Notes: generated by a model from the letters alone, not told the origin. A stretch of 64,000 nt of DNA from an uncultured Bacteroidales bacterium (GCA_947303715.1 CAMYYY010000009.1:1-64000), one strand, 5' to 3'. Positions 51,175 through 60,180 are shown, numbered from the stretch's first letter. Numbers and translations are program-made.

Positions 51175-52373
51175 CGTCTGCCGAACATTTCGCGGATGCC
51201 ATCCATGTCGAACGAGAGGGTAAAGCGGAGCGTCTGGTCAAGAGGATTGCTCTGCGAGGTGGAGACGAGGTAGGCGGCATCGAGCGAGAAGACACTCATC
51301 TTAAAGCCCGCACCCACGGTGACGTACTTGCGGTTGCCCTTGTACTCGTTCTCGTAATGATAGCCTGCGCGGAGGAAGAACTGGTCGTTGTAACCATACT
51401 CCAAACCAGCACCCCAATAGATTTCGCGCAGCTCCTCTTCCATGCCGCCTGGGGCATCGTGGAACGACTTGAAGATACCGGCAATAGGTGAGATATCGTT
51501 GTAGCCCTTGGCATCGAGCCAACTCTGATACTCCGAAGCGTAACTGTAGCTGGCATCCTCGAAGTCGGTGCCAAACTCTTCATCAAGGAACTGACGATAG
51601 GTAGGCTTCGTGGGCACCATCAGCTTGTTGGCATCAGCCGTGAGGGTGAAGGAGTTGTACTCATCAACGGGCACCTTCAGGGCAGCACCCAGACGGAGGT
51701 TCGTGGGAATGAACTGGTTGGTGTTGCCGCCGTCGAACGAGATTTTCGAACCGATGTTGCTGGCGTTTAATCCCCAGTTGAACATACACTCGCGTTGCCC
51801 CAGGAAAACATAGCCACTATGGAACAGGGAAATGTCGGCTGCAAAGGCCGAGCCGGGCGTAACCTCGTCATCATAGTTGTACTGCAAGTCGCTGTAGATG
51901 AAGCGCAGGCCGACGGAAGCGGAGAACGTCTCGGAAAGCATGCGGCTGTAGGCAAAATCGACAGCCATCTCATAGGGACGGATGGTGTAGTTGTTGGCAA
52001 CATCAATCACGTCGCCCAAGGAGAAATAGGTGAGCGAGCCGCTGACGGCCTGATAGTCGCCGATGCGGTAATAGCCCGTGAGATTGGCGAGGTCGATGTC
52101 GCTCACCAACTGGCGCAACCAAGGCGTGTAGGCCAGCGAGACACCCGCGGGACTGATGGTGAAGGGATACTTGGCAGGATTCCAGTACTGCGAATTGACG
52201 TCAGCCTCGGTAGCCACGCCCACGTCGCCCAAGGCACCCGCACGGCTGTCGGGAGCAATGGTAAGGGAGGTGACACCCGTATAGACGGGATTGAAGAGAC
52301 TCTTATTCTGCGCCGTAGCCACGATGGTCGTCGCCACGAGCAGGAGTGCCAGCATACCTATTTTTCGTTTCAT
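51171..52373 (-). CDS. porV: Type IX secretion outer-membrane protein PorV
   Basis: The 400-residue protein has a signal peptide (ending IVATA before Gln). Its FadL-like barrel starts NPVYTGVTSLTIAPDSRAGALGD-like and continues WNPAKYPFTISPAGVSLAYT, typical of PorV (LptO). PorV carries cargo to the sortase and is needed for anchoring type IX secretion cargo to the surface. It lies 86 bases downstream of porU, the common gene pair. Confidence 0.93.
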   Translation of the reverse strand: MKRKIGMLALLLVATTIVATAQNKSLFNPVYTGVTSLTIAPDSRAGALGDVGVATEADVNSQYWNPAKYPFTISPAGVSLAYTPWLRQLVSDIDLANLTGYYRIGDYQAVSGSLTYFSLGDVIDVANNYTIRPYEMAVDFAYSRMLSETFSASVGLRFIYSDLQYNYDDEVTPGSAFAADISLFHSGYVFLGQRECMFNWGLNASNIGSKISFDGGNTNQFIPTNLRLGAALKVPVDEYNSFTLTADANKLMVPTKPTYRQFLDEEFGTDFEDASYSYASEYQSWLDAKGYNDISPIAGIFKSFHDAPGGMEEELREIYWGAGLEYGYNDQFFLRAGYHYENEYKGNRKYVTVGAGFKMSVFSLDAAYLVSTSQSNPLDQTLRFTLSFDMDGIREMFGRR

Positions 52374-52459
52374 CTGTTTCGAGCAAATTTGTTTCTTATG
52401 CCAATATAACGATAATAAAGGGGCAATTAGTATAATTACGAACCGTTAATTATGATTTG

Positions 52460-55400
52460 TTAATGCTTGATGAGCAATTTGCGGCTTTGCGAAGTGCTGC
52501 TGCCTGTAGCCGACGAAGCCGTCACCCGATAGAGATAGACGCCCGTGGAGAGGGGTGTGCCGGAGGAACTGCAGAGATCCCAAGAACAAGTATAGAGGTT
52601 CGACGAGGTGGCTGTCGTTTCCTCGTTGCTCCAAAGGATGCGGCCAGAGAAATCAAACACGTCAATACGGAAGGTGACAACCGTTTCAGGACGGTCGTGG
52701 GTGACGACAAAGGTGGTTGTCGTGCGGGCAGGATTATCCGTTACCGTCACGTCCGTCAGCGAAGGTTTCAGACCCGCCACCACCTCGAAGTCAAGGGTAG
52801 CTGTAGAGGAGTTGTTCATCATGTCCCAGGCACGGAGCATGAGCGAATGATGCCCCTCGGGCAGCGTGGGGAGGCTGTAGGCCAACGTACCACGTGTGTA
52901 GTCGCCGAAGTCGCTGACATAATAGTTGTTGAGTTTGTAGGTAAGTGCTGCCGAGCCATCGATAACTGCCACGATGTCGTGCCCGATGCCTCCGCCAACG
53001 GTATTGATTCCGTCGGCATCTTCGAGCGTAGCTACCAGCAAGGGCGTCTCGTTGACTTTATCGCCCGAGACGAACGAGGGTGTGTTGAGGTATAGCGACA
53101 AGGAAGGACCTGTGGAATCGTTCACAAGACCCTCGTGAGTGCCGCCCAGCAGGAAGGCTTCGGTATAGCCCTGTGCCTCGGCATTCTTGGCGTCGTTGAT
53201 GGCATAGACGTTCAGTTCGCCACTTTCGCCTGAATAGTTGATGTCCATCGGCACGCGGAAGGTAAAGCGGAACGAACCGTTACGGACGGAGTCGCTGCCA
53301 GAGAAAAGCACGCTGGAACGCTCGGTGTAGCTGAAGGGCTCGGAGGCACTACCGTTGTTGTTGCGGCCATAGACCGTCTCGCGGTTATCAAGTACCGTAG
53401 GATGAACTGTGCCCGAGAAATTCGTGGCTTTGTTGCCAGCCCCGTCCACAATATACCCCTCGGCGGTAACAACAGCTCCGGCACTCAAGGTGAGGTTACC
53501 GTTATCCATAAAGGGCGAGCCATTGAGTTTGTCGATAACAGCCTCGTAGTCAGCGCAGGCAATACGCAAAGCGGGGTCACCCAGCAGGATGTAGTGGAGC
53601 TTGTTTTCGCTGACATCCTGAAGGGAAGAGTCGGTAGTCGAGACCACCTCCGTCTTGGCTATGCGGACGGCATCGCCCAAACGCAGCGGACGACCTGATG
53701 CATCACGACCGAAGACATACTTCGAGAAGAGGTAATTGATACGCCGGTTGTAGCTTGAGAATACCGTGCGCGTCGTGGTAAACAAGGCGATAGCACCTCC
53801 TTTTGGATTCAGGAACGCGTATTCGCCAAAGGACGATCCTGTATGGTCGAAAGGCGAGATGTCGCACGAGGCTGTCACCCACACCGGCAAACGAGGAGAA
53901 GTGAGCGCCGCCATGTCGCCCTGATCCAATACCAGCTCGTGCGAAAGCACGTCGGCACGGCCATGACCGCTGTAGTTGACCATCAGGGCACCCTCGTCGA
54001 GCAGCTCGAGGATGCGCTTGTGAACGGCCGGATAGCTGTTGCCTGTGGCAGTAATCTCCATGGGGAAGGTATCCCAATAGATACGTTTGTACATATATTT
54101 GGGATAGAGCCCCTCCAGCATACGCACCACGTATTCGGCATCGCGCATGTGCTGGTTGTTGTCGCCGTCGTCGCCCAGCATGAGGATGGTGTTCTTCCAG
54201 GCGCCGGCTGCCACATTCTCCATGTAGGCGATGGTCTTGTCGACTGCCTCACGGGCTTGCTGCACCGTCACGACGGGGAATCGGCCCACGCCCACATCGG
54301 GTTTATCACGCAACAGGTCGTGTCCCTCGCCATCGTCGAGCAAGCCGAAGTAATCCTCCATAACGAACGAGCGGGTAGCGCTGAAGGACTCCACAGATTC
54401 GAAACAGGGCAGATAGTCATCAGGCGAGCTGCCCCGCCAGTTGTCGCTGAGCATACGGTTATCCCACGCCCCGTCGCCGAAGAGCAAAAGGTAGCGAGGC
54501 ATCTCGCTGTCACTCGTAGCTCGGTCATAGAGCATCTTCAAGAAACGACGGATGGCGGTAGCATCGCGGGTTCCTGAGGAGAATTCGTTATAGATTTGGT
54601 CAGCCGAAACTACCAGCACGGAGAGGCCGTCGCGTTTTCTGTGAGCTTCAGCAAGACGCTCGGCCTGAGCCGTCAACGCTCCGCTGGAAGGTACGACGAT
54701 GATATAATCTGTAGGCGGCGTAGCGCGGAGGTCCTGATTAGCTACGAGCGTACCGCCTTTTATCTCCTCCGTCGTATAATAGCCCGCTGTCGAAGGATAG
54801 CTGATGCGGATGTAATCCAGTCGTCCGCTAACTCCTGACGGGCGGTCGTGGGTGAGTGTGAAGCGGGTTGTTGGTGCCAATGCCGTCGTCTTATAGGTAG
54901 CCTCTGCCACGCTTCCGTCGCAATAAGCACTCTTGCCCGAAATCGTCATTGTGCCCAGAGTGGTCTCTCCAGCTTTTACCGTAAGGGCGGTAGACGCCGA
55001 GCCGTCGTGAGCAAAGGCAATAGTAACCGTAGCCTCACCACCCTCTTTGAAACAAGGCAGATCGATGTTCCAGGTATGGGATGCGCCATTAGCAAAGTCG
55101 TAGCTGTCGAACAGCTTTCGCCCTGAAGGATGGAAGGCATAGGCATCTTTCTCCTCCACCACACAAAGTGTACCCGCCGAACGGAACTCCGCTGGTACCA
55201 GCTCTTCTGCAGCAGAGACGACAAGGTCATCCCAACGGATGCTGTCGGAAGTTTCAGTCAAGAAATAGCTGCCTGTGGTGGCATAGTAGTTCTGCACGTG
55301 ATTATAGGTACCATCGGTCTTGCGGGAGTAGCTGACGGTGCCGTTACCCCAAAAGAGGATACCCCCGTCTTCGTTACGGAAGACAGGAACCTGCGGTAAG

Positions 55401-56041
55401 TCCTCAGGCAACTTATTGAGGTCGTATTCAGGCAGCAGATGGCCGCCGTAGCCAAACACGCGTACCTTGTCCAGCTCCTTGAAGCCCATGGACGAAAGGC
55501 TCTTGGGTGTCAGCAGATAGAGCCCGTCCTTCGCCACATCGACCTTCATCCATCGTCCGACTGAAAGGACAGAATGGGCCAAAGAAGAAGCGGCTCGATG
55601 ACCTGTTGACTCGTTGACTTGTTGACCTGTTGACCTGTTAATCTGTTGACTCGTTGACTTGTTGACCTTTAATTCAAACGTCTTTATTCGCTGGTACTTT
55701 CCGTCGCGCAGCAAGATGGGAATAAAACTGATGTCGAGCTGCCCCTGCTTGCGGGAAACGCCCACATAGGTAGTCACTTCAGGCCAATTGCCGATGGCAG
55801 CAGCCTGCAGAGCCTCATAATAGGGAGCGTTGACAGGAACAGGCTCCAGCTCAGGATATTCGATGCGGACATCGTACGACTGGGCATAGTCGTTCCCCAG
55901 CGGGATGCTATGGCTAAATACCGGCACGACGCTATCTTGCCCGATGGCATTCCAATCGACCGTAATCTCACCCTGCGCCCGCATCCCAAGCGTTATCAGC
56001 AGCAGGGTTATCAGCAGCGTATTATATTTCATTCCACTCAT
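52460..56041 (-). CDS. porU: Type IX secretion sortase PorU (C25 family)
   Basis: I use ATG 56041, which overlaps the upstream stop as ATGA; ATG 56032 also gives a good signal peptide (ending GMRA). The 1,193-residue protein has an N-terminal prodomain-like region. The C25 gingipain-type domain follows, with His693 in NYSGHGRADVLSHE and Cys726 in VTASCDISPFDH as the likely catalytic pair. A type IX C-terminal signal-like domain ends the protein (LSTGVYLYRVTA and SRKLLIKH). PorU removes C-terminal signals from cargo and links it to anionic lipopolysaccharide. Residues about 125-146 (NKSTSQQINRSTGQQVNE) come from eight in-frame octamer repeats. Confidence 0.94.
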   Translation of the reverse strand: MSGMKYNTLLITLLLITLGMRAQGEITVDWNAIGQDSVVPVFSHSIPLGNDYAQSYDVRIEYPELEPVPVNAPYYEALQAAAIGNWPEVTTYVGVSRKQGQLDISFIPILLRDGKYQRIKTFELKVNKSTSQQINRSTGQQVNESTGHRAASSLAHSVLSVGRWMKVDVAKDGLYLLTPKSLSSMGFKELDKVRVFGYGGHLLPEYDLNKLPEDLPQVPVFRNEDGGILFWGNGTVSYSRKTDGTYNHVQNYYATTGSYFLTETSDSIRWDDLVVSAAEELVPAEFRSAGTLCVVEEKDAYAFHPSGRKLFDSYDFANGASHTWNIDLPCFKEGGEATVTIAFAHDGSASTALTVKAGETTLGTMTISGKSAYCDGSVAEATYKTTALAPTTRFTLTHDRPSGVSGRLDYIRISYPSTAGYYTTEEIKGGTLVANQDLRATPPTDYIIVVPSSGALTAQAERLAEAHRKRDGLSVLVVSADQIYNEFSSGTRDATAIRRFLKMLYDRATSDSEMPRYLLLFGDGAWDNRMLSDNWRGSSPDDYLPCFESVESFSATRSFVMEDYFGLLDDGEGHDLLRDKPDVGVGRFPVVTVQQAREAVDKTIAYMENVAAGAWKNTILMLGDDGDNNQHMRDAEYVVRMLEGLYPKYMYKRIYWDTFPMEITATGNSYPAVHKRILELLDEGALMVNYSGHGRADVLSHELVLDQGDMAALTSPRLPVWVTASCDISPFDHTGSSFGEYAFLNPKGGAIALFTTTRTVFSSYNRRINYLFSKYVFGRDASGRPLRLGDAVRIAKTEVVSTTDSSLQDVSENKLHYILLGDPALRIACADYEAVIDKLNGSPFMDNGNLTLSAGAVVTAEGYIVDGAGNKATNFSGTVHPTVLDNRETVYGRNNNGSASEPFSYTERSSVLFSGSDSVRNGSFRFTFRVPMDINYSGESGELNVYAINDAKNAEAQGYTEAFLLGGTHEGLVNDSTGPSLSLYLNTPSFVSGDKVNETPLLVATLEDADGINTVGGGIGHDIVAVIDGSAALTYKLNNYYVSDFGDYTRGTLAYSLPTLPEGHHSLMLRAWDMMNNSSTATLDFEVVAGLKPSLTDVTVTDNPARTTTTFVVTHDRPETVVTFRIDVFDFSGRILWSNEETTATSSNLYTCSWDLCSSSGTPLSTGVYLYRVTASSATGSSTSQSRKLLIKH
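55605..55668. repeat. Eight in-frame octamers in porU
   Basis: GTTGACTC, GTTGACTT, GTTGACCT (twice), GTTAATCT, GTTGACTC, GTTGACTT and GTTGACCT run with an exact 8-bp period. In the coding direction they are GTCAACNN, the same family as at 14706, 17997 and 32193, and give an eight-residue peptide repeat (xSTxQQVN). Confidence 0.9.
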
Positions 56042-56655
56042 TTTATATTGAACGAAAGGACTTTCCTTTCTCCCAAATACCCATTCAAGTGCTCCCCTAC
56101 GTGCAGCGGCCCGACGCCTGCCGGTGTGCCCGTGAAGAGGAGGTCGCCCGTCTTCAGCGTGTGGAACTGACTGACGTAGGCAATCAGCTTATCGACGCTG
56201 AAAATCATATCTCCGGTGAATCCCGTCTGAACCGTTCGCCCGTCAATCTCCGAATGAAACGTCAGGCTCTGCACCTCGCCCGCTTCTTCCATAGGGATGA
56301 ACTCGCCCAAGATTGCCGACCCGTCGAACGCCTTGCTCATCTCCCACGGCAGGCCCTTGTCCCTCAGGTGGCGTTGCAGGTCGCGTGCCGTCACGTCAAT
56401 CCCTATGGTTACAGCATCGTAATAACGGTGCGCAAACCGTTCAGGAATGGACTTGCCCATGCGGTGGATGCGGACCACCAGTTCCGTTTCATAGTCAAAC
56501 CTTTCGGCGAAATCCGGTAGGAAAAACGGCTTGCCGTTCTTCAGGATAGCCGAGTCAGGCTTCATGAATATCACAGGACTCTCCGGTAATACTAACGTAT
56601 TTTCGAGCTCTTTATTGTGCTCGGCATAGTTCATTCCCACACAAAGTATCTTCAT
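56038..56655 (-). CDS. Fumarylacetoacetate hydrolase family protein
   Basis: The 205-residue protein has the single-domain FAH fold: MKILCVGMNYAEHNKELEN, VIFMKPDSAIL, the metal-binding DYETELVVRI, GIDVTARDLQ and LLFTGTPAGVGPLHVGE. The family cleaves carbon-carbon bonds in acylpyruvates or decarboxylates oxaloacetate; the substrate here is unknown. Its ATG overlaps the ftcD stop, and its own stop overlaps the porU start, both as ATGA, so all three are coupled. Confidence 0.9.
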   Translation of the reverse strand: MKILCVGMNYAEHNKELENTLVLPESPVIFMKPDSAILKNGKPFFLPDFAERFDYETELVVRIHRMGKSIPERFAHRYYDAVTIGIDVTARDLQRHLRDKGLPWEMSKAFDGSAILGEFIPMEEAGEVQSLTFHSEIDGRTVQTGFTGDMIFSVDKLIAYVSQFHTLKTGDLLFTGTPAGVGPLHVGEHLNGYLGERKVLSFNIK

Positions 56656-57605
56656 ATCGGCAATGTTTTTTCTTCTATGTTAAACGGACGAAGGTCGTCC
56701 AGATGCATAGCTTCAATGGCGTTACAGCCGAAATACCGTTCTGCCTCCTTCAGCACGCTACGCGGCACGAGACCGATGATTTCCGTCCCCGTCACCTTCG
56801 CCCCGCGGGCAGCAGCAGCGCGGCACACCTCCTCGTAGGCTTTGTGGAGGGGCGTGGCATGGATGTCGGTAATGTTCATAGACACCTGAGCAATGCCATA
56901 CTCCTCAATGTACCAGCCAATGGCTTTGCAGCCCCTCAGCGTCCCCCGCACCCATTGTCCATCGACCTTTCGTCCCTTCTCACGGACGTCACATGCTATT
57001 TCATGAGCAAGCGGAACCGATGTTGTATTAAGATTGAAATTGACGGCAATAAGGAAATTCCTTGCCCCGATGACAGAAGCCCCCGTGTGGGCAGTACGCT
57101 CGTCGTAGTGCGCGGGGCCGAAGTCCGGGCGGCGCAACGGGTCTTCCATCTTCTCCGGCAGCGACTCGTACTCTCCCGCCCTGCACACGGCCAGGTTGCG
57201 CCGTTCGGGCGTGAAGGCTGCCGCCTCGTAGCAGTAGCACGGGATGCCCAGCTCGCGGTAGATGCGTTCGGCCAACGTCCGCGCCAGAGAAGCACACTCC
57301 TCCAGCGTGATGCCGCTCAAGGGTACCAGGGGCAGGACGTCCGTGGCCCCTATGCGGGGATGCGTGCCATGCTGCTGGCGCATGTCGATGAGCTCGCCCG
57401 CCGTGCGTACAGCCCTGAAGGCAGCCTCGCAGACAGCTTCCGCCTCACCCATGAAGGTCACCACCGTACGGTTGGCAGCCTCGCCGGCATCGACATTCAG
57501 CACCTGTACTTCCTCCACTTCCCGAATGGCGCCGACAATGGCATTGATAACCTTCTTGTCACGCCCCTCGCTGAAGTTCGGCACACACTCAATAATCCTT
57601 TTCAT
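56652..57605 (-). CDS. ftcD: Glutamate formimidoyltransferase
   Basis: ATG 57605 (MKRIIECVPNFSEGRD) gives 317 residues; earlier starts lie in the upstream gene. It has the FTCD N-terminal signature and HPRIGATDVLPLVPL near residue 80. It transfers the formimino group from formiminoglutamate to tetrahydrofolate in histidine breakdown. No cyclodeaminase domain is fused, and no hutH, hutU or hutI genes lie nearby, which is unusual. It overlaps the upstream fusion gene by 17 bases. Confidence 0.93.
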   Translation of the reverse strand: MKRIIECVPNFSEGRDKKVINAIVGAIREVEEVQVLNVDAGEAANRTVVTFMGEAEAVCEAAFRAVRTAGELIDMRQQHGTHPRIGATDVLPLVPLSGITLEECASLARTLAERIYRELGIPCYCYEAAAFTPERRNLAVCRAGEYESLPEKMEDPLRRPDFGPAHYDERTAHTGASVIGARNFLIAVNFNLNTTSVPLAHEIACDVREKGRKVDGQWVRGTLRGCKAIGWYIEEYGIAQVSMNITDIHATPLHKAYEEVCRAAAARGAKVTGTEIIGLVPRSVLKEAERYFGCNAIEAMHLDDLRPFNIEEKTLPI

Positions 57606-58866
57606 AGAGTTCTTCTGCGGAGTTAACATGCGCCAGTTCCGTGAGCAGGGTGGCATAACGTTCAGCCACATCGTGGGTCAGGCGGCGCCCCTTCTCTGCC
57701 GTTGCAGCACGGGGATTGCCGATGCCCGTGTCGGAGGTGACGAGGTTCCAATGGCGCGGCATCCATGCCGTCCCGTCACGCAGGCCCGACGGATGGAAAG
57801 CATGTGCCTTCCCCTCGCCTGCCAGCTCCATTCGCACCAGTTCGGGGTGATAATGCAGCATGGCCGACGTCTCCAACTCGTCAGCATGGTCGCCCGGATT
57901 GTCAAGATAGTCCTTCGCAGGCAGCACGGCATACCAGTTGCTCACAGCAATGAACGTGTCGGGATAGTCTGCTGCCAAATCACGGACAAAGCCCTTGAAG
58001 GTGTTGCCCCCATGTCCGTTCACGATGAGCAGCCTTCGCATTCCCTGACAGTACAACGAGCTGACGATATCCGTCAGTACCGCCTGCTGTGTTTGCTGAC
58101 GGAAGTGGAGGCAGAAGGGTAGCTCGCGCTGTCCTGGGTTCTGTGCCCCAAGCCCCACAGGAGGCAGCACCATCGTCCGCACCCCAGCCCGCTCCCATGC
58201 CAGCTGTGCGGCCTCGACAGCCACGTCGTGGCTCAGGATGCAGTCCGTCAGATAAGGCAGATGTCCGTTATGCGGCTCTGTTGCTCCCCATGGCAGCACC
58301 GCCACATCGTACGCCGTACCCTTCACCTCGCCATACGTCGCCTGCGAAAGATCCAGCGCAGTCCTGTTGGCTCTCTCTGCAAAGGCAAAGAGCTCATGCG
58401 GCAGATGGCAGTAGCCATCGGGGTTCTTATCCAGATAATCCTGATGATATTCCTCAGCACGATAGAAGTTGTGCAGCGGCAGCAGCTCCACGCAAAGGGG
58501 CGCATCGTAGTCCTTCTGTGCCTCATCCAATATGGCGCGGGCTACAGGCTCGTCGGCTGCATCGGTGTAGTAGATGCCCGTGCGATAGCGCGTACCCTCG
58601 TCCTCGCCCTGACGATTCAGGCTCGTAGGGTCGATGGCACGGAGGTAGAGCCTCAGCAGGAAGGGAAGCCCCAGACGCGTGTCGTCATACTGCACATGCA
58701 CACACTCCGCATACCCCGTTGTGTCCGTATAGACCTCCTTGTATGTGGGGTTCTCCGTCCGCCCGTTGGCAAAGCCCACCTCAGTCATCGTCACTCCGGC
58801 AATCTTCTTCAGATAATGCTCGGCGCCCCAAAAGCACCCCGCAGCCAAATAAATATCACGTGTCAT
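57589..58866 (-). CDS. Fusion of MsrA and a creatininase-family amidohydrolase
   Basis: ATG 58866 (MTRDIYLAAGCFWGAEHYLK) gives 425 residues. Residues 1 to about 167 are peptide methionine sulfoxide reductase A, with the active-site Cys11 in GCFWG, the GYAECVHVQYD and YHQDYLDKNPDGYCHLP segments, and Cys153 as possible resolving cysteine. Residues about 171-425 are a creatininase-family enzyme, with LPWGATEPHNGHLPYLTD (candidate metal ligands Glu197, His199, Asp208) and NGHGGN at 283-288. Both domains look complete. Creatininase-family members include amidohydrolases of several small molecules, so the substrate is unknown. It heads an operon through the metallophosphoesterase gene. Confidence 0.9.
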   Translation of the reverse strand: MTRDIYLAAGCFWGAEHYLKKIAGVTMTEVGFANGRTENPTYKEVYTDTTGYAECVHVQYDDTRLGLPFLLRLYLRAIDPTSLNRQGEDEGTRYRTGIYYTDAADEPVARAILDEAQKDYDAPLCVELLPLHNFYRAEEYHQDYLDKNPDGYCHLPHELFAFAERANRTALDLSQATYGEVKGTAYDVAVLPWGATEPHNGHLPYLTDCILSHDVAVEAAQLAWERAGVRTMVLPPVGLGAQNPGQRELPFCLHFRQQTQQAVLTDIVSSLYCQGMRRLLIVNGHGGNTFKGFVRDLAADYPDTFIAVSNWYAVLPAKDYLDNPGDHADELETSAMLHYHPELVRMELAGEGKAHAFHPSGLRDGTAWMPRHWNLVTSDTGIGNPRAATAEKGRRLTHDVAERYATLLTELAHVNSAEELYEKDY

Positions 58867-58892
58867 CGTTTTGTCTTTTTTTTTCTGGGGTA

Positions 58893-58924
58893 CAAAGGTA
58901 CGAGTAAACGAGCGGAATACCAAA
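58893..58924 (-). promoter_or_regulatory. Proximal promoter of the MsrA-creatininase operon, CGCTCG type
   Basis: On the minus strand, TTTG (58924-58921) and TACCTTTG (58900-58893) are exactly 20 nt apart. CGCTCG (58914-58909) lies 8 nt upstream of the -7 box. It is 26 bases upstream of the start codon. Confidence 0.8.
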
Positions 58925-58967
58925 TTTATTTGAGTATTCCCGAGCGTGAGTACCTAAAACCGAAGGT

Positions 58968-58998
58968 TAAAGATAGTGCAAAGCGAGCGAAAAGCAAA
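58968..58998 (-). promoter_or_regulatory. Distal promoter of the MsrA-creatininase operon, CGCTCG type
   Basis: On the minus strand, TTTG (58998-58995), CGCTCG (58989-58984) and TATCTTTA (58975-58968) are in register, with 19 nt between boxes and 8 nt between hexamer and -7 box. The -7 box has one mismatch. Confidence 0.65.
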
Positions 58999-59011
58999 AC
59001 TTATTTGCAAT

Positions 59012-60037
59012 TTAACGTTCTTCCGTTTCTACGACGAGCTTATCCCCGCTGAGGTCCACCTTGAAGAAATGGGGGATGCGGACGGTGCGTCCTCGGGCGT
59101 CCTTGGCGTGGCTGTGGACGGACATCATCCACTGGCCGTCGAAGCGCTGGAAGAGCATGCTGTGGCCGTAGTTGGGCGGCGTGATGGGCTCGGGCTCGTG
59201 CACCCAGGGGCCGTCGAGAGTACCGCTCTCGCTATAGGCCACACCCTGTGTATAATCGCCGAACACCCACGACGTCCAGAGCATGCCCAGCCGGCCTGTG
59301 CCCGTGCGGAAGAGCCACGGGCCGTCCGTGACCTTGTTCCAGATGATTTTACCCTCTTCGTCACGCTCACGGCTCCAAGGGGAATCGCTGGCGCGGAAGA
59401 GCACACGCGGTTCGCCAATGGTACCGCTGAAGTCGGGTTTCAGCTCAATCTTCTCCACAGTGCCGTTCCAGTTCTGCAGCCATTCCCCACAGAACACCAT
59501 GTAGGGTTTGCCGTCGGTGTCGCGCCAGAAGGTGCCGTCGAGTGTTGGGCGGTCTGCAGGCAGATAGGTGGCATCGCCAAAGGCGCGATAGGGTCCCATA
59601 GGGTTATCGGCACGCAACACCTGACAGGCACGCCGCTCAATAACGTTGCCCCGCACAGTATCAATCTTCACGGTCTGGTTGGTGAAGGTGGCGAAGTAGT
59701 AGTACCAGTCGTCGCCTGTCCGGTGGAGTTCGGCAGCCCATATCATCGGGCGAGGCCCCATCCACGAGTCTTCGGCAAACTCGGTCACCCGGAAAGGTCC
59801 TTCCCATAGCTTGAGGTCTTGGCTGCGCCACATCATGCCACCCGTGCCCGTCATATAGTACATCCCCGTTGCCTTATCTGCCAGTACGGCAGGGTCACTG
59901 AGCCGGATGGAGTCTGTGGGCACATTCTGCCGCACGTTAAATCCCCGCTGAGCCAACGTCGTCAGCGGAGCAACAGTCGTCAGCAGCATCAGAAGCAGCC
60001 ACGCAGCTGCGGAAAAAGTCACACGATTTCTTTTCAT
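59012..60037 (-). CDS. GH43 family glycosidase, secreted
   Basis: ATG 60037 (MKRNRVTFSAAAWLLLMLL) gives a signal peptide and 341 residues; the longer frame upstream lacks a signal. The GH43 fold shows IRLSDPAVLADKATGMYYMTG at the first blade, APELH-like WAAELHRTGDDWY and LDGTFWRDTDGKPYMVF. The usual general acid Glu of the EGP motif is Asp here (VTDGPWLF); several GH43-like groups carry this, and it may change activity or shift the acid. The substrate is unknown. Confidence 0.83.
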   Translation of the reverse strand: MKRNRVTFSAAAWLLLMLLTTVAPLTTLAQRGFNVRQNVPTDSIRLSDPAVLADKATGMYYMTGTGGMMWRSQDLKLWEGPFRVTEFAEDSWMGPRPMIWAAELHRTGDDWYYYFATFTNQTVKIDTVRGNVIERRACQVLRADNPMGPYRAFGDATYLPADRPTLDGTFWRDTDGKPYMVFCGEWLQNWNGTVEKIELKPDFSGTIGEPRVLFRASDSPWSRERDEEGKIIWNKVTDGPWLFRTGTGRLGMLWTSWVFGDYTQGVAYSESGTLDGPWVHEPEPITPPNYGHSMLFQRFDGQWMMSVHSHAKDARGRTVRIPHFFKVDLSGDKLVVETEER

Positions 60038-60055
60038 ATTGCTTATTTTTTGGGA

Positions 60056-60063
60056 CAAAGATA
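60056..60063 (-). promoter_or_regulatory. TATCTTTG -7 element of the GH43 gene
   Basis: CAAAGATA on the plus strand is TATCTTTG on the minus strand, 19 bases upstream of the start. It lacks the CGCTCG hexamer found at other minus-strand promoters. Confidence 0.6.
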
Positions 60064-60180
60064 TACATTCTTCTGATAATTTCCACATGACGCTGAAAAA
60101 CCTTAACAATTCTTCAAAAAAGATAATGTTTGTTGTTTCTCTTGCACGTTCCCCCGCCACCCGCTATATTTGCCCATGTT

